Virus record (IMG/VR): IMGVR_UViG_3300031671_000549
Coordinates: 1-43,042 of that record
Source of the DNA: a virus
Length of the DNA stretch: 43,042 nucleotides
Reading direction: 5' to 3' (one strand)
Shown: piece after piece, positions 6,555-13,413 of the stretch
Numbering within the stretch: the stretch's first letter is position 1
Layout of the letters: every line of letters starts with the position of its first letter
Position numbers and translations under genes: made by a program
The notes under the pieces: model-generated
What the model was told of the DNA's origin: nothing
Database searches by the model: none
The model's input: the letters and a program-made list of their open reading frames with translations, nothing else

Positions 6555-6592
6555 GATCTGTGCCGTAAAGGTCGAACAAAACGGCACAGATC
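6555..6592. promoter_or_regulatory. Perfect 12-bp hairpin between phosphoesterase and DUF932 genes
   Basis: GATCTGTGCCGT (6555-6566) pairs perfectly with ACGGCACAGATC (6581-6592) around a 14-base loop. On the minus strand a weaker GGGG/CCCC hairpin follows. There is no U-run, so it is more likely an RNA-processing, stability or protein-binding element than a terminator. Confidence 0.6.
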
Positions 6593-6599
6593 AGGACGT

Positions 6600-7778
6600 T
6601 CAACGTGGGTCGGGGAGGATTGGCGCAACGATGGTCTTCGCGCGCTTCTTGTCAATGAGGAATGACGCTTGCTGCGGTCGCTCGTATTCGGCCTTTATCG
6701 TCAAAGCGTACGAGTTGTAGCCGATGAGCGAGCCGTTCGAGACGAAGTTGCCGCCGTCGCGGAACTGGTGGAAGTGGCCGAAGATGTCGAGGTCCGCTTT
6801 CCTCGCCTTGTTCCACTGCGCGAGGGCCTTGTTCACGGGGATGTAGATCCCGCCCACTCCGCCGCCGTAGTTCATGGCGTGGCCGTGGTGGATGCGGACC
6901 GTCTGGCCGTACACGTCGAGGTAAATGTGGTAGCCGTCAGAGAGGATGAAATTGGTCCTCGGCTCGCCCTCGTAATGCTGGGCCAGCGTGCGGTACATGA
7001 ACGATTCGAGCGAGTTCCCTTCCTCGGTCGCATGGCGCTGGTCTTTGGTCATGCGGCCGTGGTTGCCGGATTTGCAGGGAAGGATGAGCTTCGCCTTCGT
7101 GTGGTTCAGGATGAAGTCGATGCCGGAGATGAGGATGTTCTGGGCTTTCCAGATGGCTTCGGCCGGCGCGAGTTGGGCCGTTTCCACCAATTCCTCGTGG
7201 ATATTGCTCGTGATGAAGTCGCCGAGGAGCGGGAGAACCCAGTTCTCGATCTTCACGTCCTGCGCGAACATGCGGTAGAGGCGCAATGCTTTTTGAAAGA
7301 ACTTTTCGGAACGCTTATAGGCGATTTCGAGGTTGTACTCGTTCAGGCCGTTCACTTCCTCCGCGCGGACGCGCTCCTCGATGTGCCAGTCGGAGGCGAC
7401 GGAGAAATACGTGGCTTCCGACGTGCCGGAGCCGTGGTGGGGCTTGATCTCGCTCACTTCCGGCGCTTGCTTCAGCCGGAGGATGGCCTCGCGCTCGCGC
7501 CGCATCTTGTCGATCTCGCGGAGCGCGTAGTCGTATTGCTTTTTGATGGTACTTTCTGACGCGTCGCCCTTCTGTTCAAGGATGTCCGCTTCAAGCGCCT
7601 CCTTCAGCTTGCGTCTCGGAGGCTCTTCGACAACCCGCTTGATGCCGTAGCGCATACGGACATTCGTGATCTGGTAGGTTTTCATGCCGAACGCGCGGGC
7701 TGCCTGCGCGTCGGTGTGGTCGGGATGAAGCGTGAAGTATTTGACGACATCCTCATCCCACGAAGGGCGAGGTTTCAT
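6600..7778 (-). CDS. Calcineurin-like metallophosphoesterase with helical N-terminus
   Basis: A 392-residue protein. Residues 1-50 look like a small helix-turn-helix (DAQAARAFGMKTYQITNVRMRYGI), 55-105 form a charged coiled coil, and 125-370 carry the metallophosphoesterase core: SDWHIE (129-134), LLGDF (185-189), GNHGR (238-242), then HHGHAMNYGG and GHFHQF near the C-terminus. These are the metal-ligand motifs of a two-metal phosphoesterase, and related phage proteins resemble DNA-processing phosphoesterases. A nuclease or phosphodiesterase activity on nucleic acid is inferred. The ATG lies three bases after the stop of the preceding tiny membrane protein and has no clear ribosome site, suggesting coupling. 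Confidence 0.85.
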   Translation of the reverse strand: MKPRPSWDEDVVKYFTLHPDHTDAQAARAFGMKTYQITNVRMRYGIKRVVEEPPRRKLKEALEADILEQKGDASESTIKKQYDYALREIDKMRREREAILRLKQAPEVSEIKPHHGSGTSEATYFSVASDWHIEERVRAEEVNGLNEYNLEIAYKRSEKFFQKALRLYRMFAQDVKIENWVLPLLGDFITSNIHEELVETAQLAPAEAIWKAQNILISGIDFILNHTKAKLILPCKSGNHGRMTKDQRHATEEGNSLESFMYRTLAQHYEGEPRTNFILSDGYHIYLDVYGQTVRIHHGHAMNYGGGVGGIYIPVNKALAQWNKARKADLDIFGHFHQFRDGGNFVSNGSLIGYNSYALTIKAEYERPQQASFLIDKKRAKTIVAPILPDPR

Positions 7779-7781
7779 TGA

Positions 7782-7955
7782 TCAGTGGTGGAGGTGAAAA
7801 GCGAACCACAAGATGACGCCGATAATCACAAAGCCGATAAGAACGGGATCGATCAGGAGGAGGACGATTCCGAGAATGACAATCGCGATATAGGGATTCG
7901 CCAATAGGAACGCGATGGCACTCCCGATAATTGCGTTGAGCTGGCTGATGTCCAT
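7782..7955 (-). CDS. 57-aa membrane protein, holin-like
   Basis: A 57-residue, very hydrophobic protein (MDISQLNAIIGSAIAFL...) with two probable transmembrane segments: residues 8-34, and 38-53 after a central IDPV turn. It ends HLHH. Two-helix proteins of this size next to other lysis-type genes fit a holin or holin modulator, but size and hydrophobicity are the only evidence. It starts nine bases after the stop of the next membrane protein (7964-8206) and ends three bases before the phosphoesterase ATG, so the three are probably co-translated. Confidence 0.65.
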   Translation of the reverse strand: MDISQLNAIIGSAIAFLLANPYIAIVILGIVLLLIDPVLIGFVIIGVILWFAFHLHH

Positions 7956-7963
7956 GGTGGTGG

Positions 7964-8206
7964 TTACTGGTCGGCCTTTGGAGGAACGGAGAGCTGCCCC
8001 GTCTGGATGAGGTGGACCGCGTAGTTGGGATTCTTGTAGGCGTAGACCACCTGGGCCACGTTAAACGCCAAGAACACGATTGCCACGATGGAAGCCGGAA
8101 GGAGCTTCGGGAGCGCCGCGATGATGAGTGAGTTGCCGCCGAGGCTCACGATGGCCTGCAACACGAGTTCCGCCTTTGCGCTGATTTGTTTGAACATTTC
8201 GAACAC
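7964..8206 (-). CDS. 80-aa two-helix membrane protein, putative holin
   Basis: An 80-residue protein with an amphipathic N-terminus (MFEMFKQISAKAELVLQ), two hydrophobic segments (about 17-34, AIVSLGGNSLIIAALPKL, and 37-56, PASIVAIVFLAFNVAQVVYA) and a polar tail. The pattern suits a class II holin. Start GTG 8206 is the longest option, and an ATG three codons later (8197) is possible. It follows the papain-like peptidase gene and precedes another small membrane protein. Together with the coiled-coil/TM protein at 9256-9531 this forms a likely lysis cluster. The pairing of holin with a particular lysin is unproven. Confidence 0.65.
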   Translation of the reverse strand: MFEMFKQISAKAELVLQAIVSLGGNSLIIAALPKLLPASIVAIVFLAFNVAQVVYAYKNPNYAVHLIQTGQLSVPPKADQ

Positions 8207-8222
8207 GATGTATTTGCGACCT

Positions 8223-9110
8223 TTAAATCTCCTTCTTCATGTCTTGAAGGATTTCCGCAATATCAGTGAGGATCTGCTGTGTGATGCTGATTTTCTGCTG
8301 CGGTGTGAGCTGCGGATGTGAGAGAACCTGTTTGATGCTCGGCGGGATGTCAACCGTCGTGCCCGCTTCCAGGAAGAATTGCGGCTGGATGTACTGCTTC
8401 GCGATTCGTTTGAGCGCGAACTGCTCGTCCGGCTCCGCGCTGTCCACGATGAGAAGCTCGCCCGTGTTGTCGTCCCAATCGTAGGCGAGGATGAAATGTC
8501 CGTACTTTGGAGTGGTGAACGTCGGGGTCGAAGTCCCCCAAAATCCCTCGTCGCACTTGATGAGAAGGATGACCGCCTTCCACTGATTGACCGCATCGGC
8601 AATCGAGTCGTAGGTCGGGCCGCCAGGCGTCTCGTCGAAGGCGTACGATTTGATGAGATTGTTCTTTGACTCGGCAAGCATCGCCGGCGTGAGAACGGAC
8701 GGGTCGAGGTACTGCGCGAGAGGCAAGAGGGTGTCGTTTTCGAGCGGCGCGAAAGTGTTCTGGCCCGCGACCGCCGCTTGGAAAAGATGCCGCATGTCCG
8801 TACCGGCATCCGGCGCGTAGCCGTCGTAGACGGGCGATCTCGGGTCTTTCATGCGGATGCCGGTGAAGCGCGGCGTGTAGCGCGGAGAGAGCGAAGGGAC
8901 CGATGCGTGGTCCTGAACGGCCTTGTCGTGGCTCAGGGCGTGCGGTCCGCATGTGGGGATCTGCGCCTGCCAGTTCCGCTTGAACCAGCTCATGTCGGCC
9001 CCGAGGGTGGAGGGCCGCTTTACCGGAACGTAGGTCGCGCCAAGCGGAAAATCGCGCTCATCTTTCGGACGCTCCAGTCCCCCTAGTTTTTCGTACGGGA
9101 TGTCTGGCAT
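8223..9110 (-). CDS. Papain-like (C1-type) cysteine peptidase
   Basis: A 295-residue protein with the layout of a C1A papain-fold enzyme: RDFPLGATY near the start, then QAQIPTCGPHALSHDKA with oxyanion Gln50 and nucleophile Cys54, then KYGHFILAYDWD with His205 and VDSAEPDE with Asp223 as third residue. The C-terminus (250-295) is an added helical tail (LTPQQKISITQQILTDIAEILQDMKKEI). Papain-like enzymes are occasionally found in phage genomes, but the substrate here is unknown. It could cut virion proteins, host proteins or peptidoglycan cross-bridges. No signal peptide is seen. It lies between the coiled-coil/TM protein and the holin-like genes, so a lysis-associated role is one inference. Confidence 0.7.
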   Translation of the reverse strand: MPDIPYEKLGGLERPKDERDFPLGATYVPVKRPSTLGADMSWFKRNWQAQIPTCGPHALSHDKAVQDHASVPSLSPRYTPRFTGIRMKDPRSPVYDGYAPDAGTDMRHLFQAAVAGQNTFAPLENDTLLPLAQYLDPSVLTPAMLAESKNNLIKSYAFDETPGGPTYDSIADAVNQWKAVILLIKCDEGFWGTSTPTFTTPKYGHFILAYDWDDNTGELLIVDSAEPDEQFALKRIAKQYIQPQFFLEAGTTVDIPPSIKQVLSHPQLTPQQKISITQQILTDIAEILQDMKKEI

Positions 9111-9171
9111 GCGGGGTTACTTTAATTGTGAAACATTTATGAAGTTTGTCGAGAGTGAGTTATGCACCTAT

Positions 9172-9244
9172 CCCCTCCCCTACCGCTGATGTCCCGTATT
9201 TCCTCGTTTTTTGCGAAGAGGGGAGTGGTCCGAAAGGGGAGGGG
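9172..9244. repeat. Structured intergenic region with 9-bp inverted repeat
   Basis: CCCCTCCCC (9172-9180) and GGGGAGGGG (9236-9244) are perfect complements 55 bases apart, with a smaller CTCG/CGAAGAG pairing between them. On the minus strand this lies between the coiled-coil/TM gene (stop 9256) and the peptidase gene (start 9110). It may terminate or attenuate the tail transcript, but no strong U-run follows. Confidence 0.45.
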
Positions 9245-9255
9245 ACAGGGAACGA

Positions 9256-9531
9256 TCAGTACCCCCTGAACTTGCTCCACGTCCAATTGATGATGAAAGA
9301 CACTGCCGCGCCGATGACGGCTCCGATGATGCCGATTTTCACGCGGATGGTCGAGAGATCCTTTTCATTTTCGGTAATCCGATTTTCGAAGTCTTTGATG
9401 ACGGGCGCGAGATTGTCGATGCTCTCCTTGACGCCGGACATCTGCCCTTCGAGCCTCCCCAGCGCAAGCATGATGTCGCCATTCATCTTGTCTTGCGCTA
9501 TTTCACGTGCGGTGGTTCGGTCGTCGTTCAT
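9256..9531 (-). CDS. XhlA-like coiled-coil/transmembrane lysis accessory protein
   Basis: A 91-residue protein with a long coiled coil (about residues 20-66, LGRLEGQMSGVKESIDNLAPVI... and FENRITENEKDLSTIR) and one C-terminal transmembrane helix (68-86, IGIIGAVIGAAVSFIINWT) ending in a short basic tail. This is the design of hemolysin XhlA-type phage proteins, which associate with the membrane and assist holin/endolysin lysis. It starts five bases after the fibre gene's stop. A tail-linked membrane protein remains an alternative. Confidence 0.7.
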   Translation of the reverse strand: MNDDRTTAREIAQDKMNGDIMLALGRLEGQMSGVKESIDNLAPVIKDFENRITENEKDLSTIRVKIGIIGAVIGAAVSFIINWTWSKFRGY

Positions 9532-9535
9532 GGGA

Positions 9536-10642
9536 TTAGTTAAGGGTAATCGTAAAGTTCGAGGTCGGGGGTGTTCCTAGATTAACGGCGCCGCTAGGCT
9601 GGAATCCAACCTGGTTTCCTCCGATGATGAGAATGAGGCCGTTTTGCGAGGTGACTTGGAAACTGTTGCACGACATCGCTGATGTGGCACCGCTTTGCAC
9701 CCAGAGATACAGGTCGAAATAGTCGTTCACGTTCGCATAGAACGTGCCGAATGTGTTCCGGTGATAGCTGGTGTCGGCGCCGTAGCTATACGTCGCCACT
9801 TGCACTCCATTCTGATACAGTGCCGCGTACCCGGAGTAGGTAGCGGCGAGGTCCGCCAAATTCGCATTGAACGTATAGAACCCGGCGACGTTGCAGGAAA
9901 GTGTCTTGACCTTGGTCGGGGTCGTGGTGTTGTTGCTCCGCACGGTTGTCGCATCCTGTAGTACGGTCCCCGAGCCCCCGACGGGTTGAAAGGCGTTGGG
10001 CAATCCGGCGGCCCATAAGGGATTTGCTCCCGGACCTTGAGTCTGGAGCATGTAGCCGGACGTTCCGGCCGGCAGCCGCGCCCACGCCGACCCGTTGAAA
10101 TAGATGATGTCGCCTTGAGCATCGCCGCCCGGATCGTGGATGAAACTGCTCACGAGGGCGGAATCGGGAACCACGGCACTCCCGAATTGCGACGTGCTTG
10201 AGATATAAGGCGGCGCGGCCAGTGGCCGCACGTCGTTCAGGATGTATCCCTGCCCGGCAATCTGGTTGTCGTTGTCGTAGAGCGCCGTTTCGCCGACGAC
10301 GTTGTAGACCTCGCAGATGACCATCTTGTTCGTGGGATAAGAGGGCGCGACGGGCGAAGCGTTTTCCGTGCCTTGGACGATGGCGAGCGTGCCGCTTGAA
10401 TCGGCCGTGAGAAGGTCGATGCGGGGGTTGGAGGTCGGCGCGGTGAAGCTCGGAGAATTCCCCCCAGTGAAAAGGACCCGAGTCGTGCCGATGTAATAGA
10501 CCCCCGGTTCGACGTAGAGCGTCATTCCCGGCGTAGTCTGCTCGTGCGCCAAGAGCATAGAGCTGCCGTAGGCGTCGTCCCGAAGATTGTCAGCCCATAG
10601 CGCTGTTCCCGCGTCGCCGGGTGAAACTTTGGAGGATCTCAT
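9536..10642 (-). CDS. Tail fibre / receptor-binding protein
   Basis: A 368-residue Gly/Ser/Thr/Asn-rich protein of repetitive beta character. The N-terminal ~130 residues (LYVEPGVYYIGTTRVLFTGG..., NPRIDLLTADSSGTLAIVQG) resemble the baseplate-attachment part of phage fibres. Residues 165-215 hold a GDIIYFNGSAWARLPAG-type motif common in fibres. The C-terminal ~140 residues (VAGFYTFNANLADLAATYSGYAAL..., NTFGTFYANVNDYFDLYLWVQSG) look like a C1q/TNF-like jelly roll, a usual receptor-binding head. It overlaps the upstream gene by ATGA. The head domain would decide host range. Confidence 0.75.
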   Translation of the reverse strand: MRSSKVSPGDAGTALWADNLRDDAYGSSMLLAHEQTTPGMTLYVEPGVYYIGTTRVLFTGGNSPSFTAPTSNPRIDLLTADSSGTLAIVQGTENASPVAPSYPTNKMVICEVYNVVGETALYDNDNQIAGQGYILNDVRPLAAPPYISSTSQFGSAVVPDSALVSSFIHDPGGDAQGDIIYFNGSAWARLPAGTSGYMLQTQGPGANPLWAAGLPNAFQPVGGSGTVLQDATTVRSNNTTTPTKVKTLSCNVAGFYTFNANLADLAATYSGYAALYQNGVQVATYSYGADTSYHRNTFGTFYANVNDYFDLYLWVQSGATSAMSCNSFQVTSQNGLILIIGGNQVGFQPSGAVNLGTPPTSNFTITLN

Positions 10643-11157
10643 TGCGATAATGTGAAATCGACTTCGACCGTTATGTCCACGCCCGAAACCTTTGCGTAGG
10701 GCGTTGTGAAGAGCGCGTGGTTGAACATCTGGCCGGTTCCGAGAGAGGATTGCCCGTCCACAAAGGTGCCGAATTCGTAGTAGGTCTGGTTCGGAAGCGT
10801 GCTATCCGGGAAGAAGAACTGGAGCACGGCAATCTGGTTCGCGTTGTCGGCCGAGTACGTCGTGGAAACGCGGGCGACGTCGTTGCCGAGCTGTGTATCC
10901 GAGAGCGCGGGCGTCGCCTGGCCGATGCCGATCTCGCCGTGCGTAATGTTCAAGGAATATGTGTTCGTGCCGACGAGCCGCTGGATCACGAGGTCGAGCC
11001 CGTAGCTCGGCGAATCCACGACGAGGTTGGGGGTAACGATTTCCTCGAGGAGCTCCTCCGTGTCTGCCTTGTAGGCGCGGAGAATGACCGTGCCCTTGAT
11101 TTTCAGGCCGCTCTCACTTATCCGTATTGTCTTGCCATTTTCTGAGGATGCCTCCAT
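10639..11157 (-). CDS. Tail/baseplate structural protein, unknown
   Basis: A 172-residue beta-rich protein with no Cys and no membrane segment. A segment NLVVDSPSYGLDLVIQRLVG followed by ITHGEIGIGQATPALSDTQLGNDVARVS is typical of phage tail-fibre-associated proteins, in which a short acidic or Gly-rich patch precedes beta strands. It lies between the LamG protein and the fibre gene, and its stop overlaps the fibre ATG. Tail tip or fibre-attachment function is inferred from position. Confidence 0.6.
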   Translation of the reverse strand: MEASSENGKTIRISESGLKIKGTVILRAYKADTEELLEEIVTPNLVVDSPSYGLDLVIQRLVGTNTYSLNITHGEIGIGQATPALSDTQLGNDVARVSTTYSADNANQIAVLQFFFPDSTLPNQTYYEFGTFVDGQSSLGTGQMFNHALFTTPYAKVSGVDITVEVDFTLSQ

Positions 11158-11203
11158 TGATTTAATCGTAGCATTCTGCTTTATGAAGGCCTGTGGATTG
11201 CGC

Positions 11204-12241
11204 TCAATCCCACGTAAAGAAGTTCCATCGGATCACGTTCGAAATCTTGATGATGAGGGTCTTCGTCGCCTTCGCGAATCTCGATGCAGAGTTCATCATG
11301 GAAACGGAAGCGGTCCTCGTCCAAACGATGACTTCGTGCCATGCGGCAGTGGCGTAGCGGGACGCGCTGTTCATCATGGAAACGGACGCGGAGCGGGACC
11401 AAGTAAGCGCGCGCTTGGCGGTAGCGAAGCGTGACGCCGCGTTCATCATGCTCACGGTGGCGCTTCTCGCGCGTCCCATGACGCGCTGAACGGTGGCATA
11501 GCGGGATGCCGCGTTCATCATCGTGACAGAGGCGTTGAGATTGAAGATGTATTTGAGCCACTTCGAGAAGCCGGTTGGCTTCTTCTTCGTCGCCCATGCG
11601 TAGTATTGGGCGATGAGGTCGTCGGGTATGTACTCCGAGAAGAACGCCATCTCGCCTGCATCGAATACCGCGCCATTCACAGTTCCGAAGTCCGATCCGA
11701 CCCAGAAGTTGCCTCCGACATTCACAGTCGCTCCCGATCCGGAATTGAGGAACTTCCCATCGTAGTTCGCGTCGACAGTCCCACCATTCACCCGCATCAC
11801 GAGGAGATGCCACTTTCCATCATTGAAGTTTGTGCCCGTGGAATAGAAATATGGACCGCCGCTTCCGTTATAGGTCTGCACATAAAGCTGCCCCGTCGTC
11901 CTCACTTGGAATCCGAGGTTCGTGTTGTTGTAGCTTGTCCAGTAGTATGCGCTAGGCGCGGATCGGGGGCGGTACCATATGAAGAGCGAGCAAGGATTAT
12001 AGGTCGATGGAAGCGCTCCGCTCGTCTGGCTCGACGCACCGTCATAGCTCGCGAATCTCTCCGTCGCAGCGGTCGGCCGCGATCCGCTTCCCTTGTATAT
12101 GACTGCCGTGTCCGACCCTCCAGCCGTTCCGCCAGTGTTGTCGCGCGAGCTGCCCTCCATCTGCCAGTACGCAACCATCGTCGGCCGGTTGCCGAAAAAT
12201 GTGCCGATGCGTCCCCTGCCCGCTTTGCCGAACCAAGCCAT
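11204..12241 (-). CDS. LamG/concanavalin-like tail protein with C-terminal MMN repeats
   Basis: A 345-residue protein. Residues 20-215 form a LamG/concanavalin-A-like lectin domain (MVAYWQMEGSSRDNTGG, FASYDGASSQ, SLFIWYRP, DGKWHLLVMRVNGG, DANYDGKFLNSG, VGSDFG, MAFFSEYIPDDLIAQYY), a fold that binds carbohydrate. Residues 230-330 carry four copies of a unit whose core is (S/T)MMN(A/S)ASR(Y/F)A, spaced 24-26 residues apart with basic linkers. The gene starts at an ATG overlapping the upstream stop by one base (TAATG). It probably decorates the tail tip and contacts host surface glycans. The purpose of the repeats is unknown. Confidence 0.75.
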   Translation of the reverse strand: MAWFGKAGRGRIGTFFGNRPTMVAYWQMEGSSRDNTGGTAGGSDTAVIYKGSGSRPTAATERFASYDGASSQTSGALPSTYNPCSLFIWYRPRSAPSAYYWTSYNNTNLGFQVRTTGQLYVQTYNGSGGPYFYSTGTNFNDGKWHLLVMRVNGGTVDANYDGKFLNSGSGATVNVGGNFWVGSDFGTVNGAVFDAGEMAFFSEYIPDDLIAQYYAWATKKKPTGFSKWLKYIFNLNASVTMMNAASRYATVQRVMGRARSATVSMMNAASRFATAKRALTWSRSASVSMMNSASRYATAAWHEVIVWTRTASVSMMNSASRFAKATKTLIIKISNVIRWNFFTWD

Positions 12242-12705
12242 TACGCCACCGTCAGATAGTCCGGAGCCACGATGAGCTTGAAGTTCGCCGCCGTACTATC
12301 GAAGGCCGCGCCCGTGTTGTTCACGACGCAGATGGAAAACTTTTTCGGGAGGCGGTCGAAGACCTTTGAGAGGCGTTCCGAGGCTAGAAAGCTTGAGGCG
12401 TTCACATATGCAGGGAAACTGAAAAGGAATGTAGAGCCAACAACGGGCGATAGTCCGCTGTCCGTTCCGCTGAAGCCATCGTCCCAGTTCGTGCCGTCGA
12501 GGGATTTCACGATATATACGTCCACGTGGCCCGTGGAAGAAACGCCCGTACCTCCTGTCTTGATTTGGAGAAAGACCACCGCATCAAGGTCGAGCGCCGA
12601 TGAGTTGTCAATGGCGGTACACGCTCTTGTGGCTCCGTTCGCAAGGCTAGCTAGCGTTATCGTCGGGGTCTGCGTCGATTCGTATGCGAGCTTTACTGAT
12701 GCCAT
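12241..12705 (-). CDS. Small tail protein, unknown
   Basis: A 154-residue beta-rich protein starting MASVKLAYESTQTPTITLASLANG and containing VDVYIVKSLDGTNWDDGFSG and FSICVVNNTGAAFD. The sequence rhythm matches small phage tail proteins of jelly-roll or Ig-like fold, often found between the hub and fibre genes. It has no Cys cluster or signal. It starts three bases after the stop of the upstream gene, and its stop overlaps the LamG gene start. Function is inferred from position only. Confidence 0.6.
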   Translation of the reverse strand: MASVKLAYESTQTPTITLASLANGATRACTAIDNSSALDLDAVVFLQIKTGGTGVSSTGHVDVYIVKSLDGTNWDDGFSGTDSGLSPVVGSTFLFSFPAYVNASSFLASERLSKVFDRLPKKFSICVVNNTGAAFDSTAANFKLIVAPDYLTVA

Positions 12706-12708
12706 GTC

Positions 12709-13386
12709 CTAAAAATTGACCGTCCACGTGACCTGAAGGATATCGTTCGTGCTCATCCCAGCCGACGTGGCAAAGTTCACTTCGGCAAACATATTTCCGC
12801 TCGAAGCAGCATCGAAGAGCGCCGTCGAAACCACCGTCGTTGCGGTGCCCGTGAGCGTGAAGGATTTGTAGATGTCGAACGAAGCGCCGCCGTCAAGCGA
12901 GCTTGGCGCGACGTAATTCTGCGCCGTGCCGAGCGCCCTACCGAGGCCGGCGACGGATGTTTCGCCGGAAAGGGTGGTGTCCGTCGCTGCCGGAGTGAGG
13001 GTAGAAGTCGAGAGCGCGATGTAGAGCGGAACGGCCGGGGAAGTCAAGCTGCCGAGATTCGAGCCGGAAAGCAAGTAAGCGGCGAGCTTCGCGCCGACGT
13101 TCACGCGGGAGTTGTAGTTGAAGCTGAGGCGGGGTTTGAGGTAGACGCGGGAAAGGCCGTCGTCGCTCTTGAGGACGATTTCCTTCCGGCGCAATTTCTC
13201 GCCGTGGTAATCGCGGAGATATTTGAAATGCGCGCTCTGGACGCGGTTGATGCCACGGAAGCCGAGCGTGAAGGCGAGGGCGAGGCCGATTTGCCTAAGG
13301 TGCGGATTGTGAAGCATCCGCTTGACGATGCCCCGGATCGTGCTGCCACCTTTGGTCTTTAGATTTGCGCGGGCGTCCTCCTGCAT
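12709..13386 (-). CDS. Tail-tip structural protein, unknown
   Basis: A 225-residue protein with a basic helical N-terminus (residues 1-75, rich in Arg/Lys: KTKGGSTIRGIVKRML, YLRDYHGEKLRRKEIV) and a beta-rich Ser/Thr/Ala C-terminal domain (100-225, VPLYIALSTSTLTPAATDTTL..., LQVTWTVNF). The C-terminal half resembles structural phage proteins that hold small decorations. It lies 27 bases downstream of the hub-like gene and upstream of two further tail genes. No family is recognised. Confidence 0.6.
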   Translation of the reverse strand: MQEDARANLKTKGGSTIRGIVKRMLHNPHLRQIGLALAFTLGFRGINRVQSAHFKYLRDYHGEKLRRKEIVLKSDDGLSRVYLKPRLSFNYNSRVNVGAKLAAYLLSGSNLGSLTSPAVPLYIALSTSTLTPAATDTTLSGETSVAGLGRALGTAQNYVAPSSLDGGASFDIYKSFTLTGTATTVVSTALFDAASSGNMFAEVNFATSAGMSTNDILQVTWTVNF

Positions 13387-13413
13387 TGGTTTAAGTGTAA
13401 CATATTGAATAAC

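Noticed and set aside
6669-7559. 296-codon plus-strand frame
   Set aside because: It is antisense to the metallophosphoesterase and has Val/Arg/Asp-rich shadow composition with no ribosome site.
11126-11142. 17-bp match ATTGTCTTGCCATTTTC to 37595-37611, which contains the -35 of the 37.6-kb promoter
   Set aside because: No -10 element at the right distance at 11.1 kb, where the match lies inside a tail gene. One 17-bp match in 43 kb is not strong evidence.
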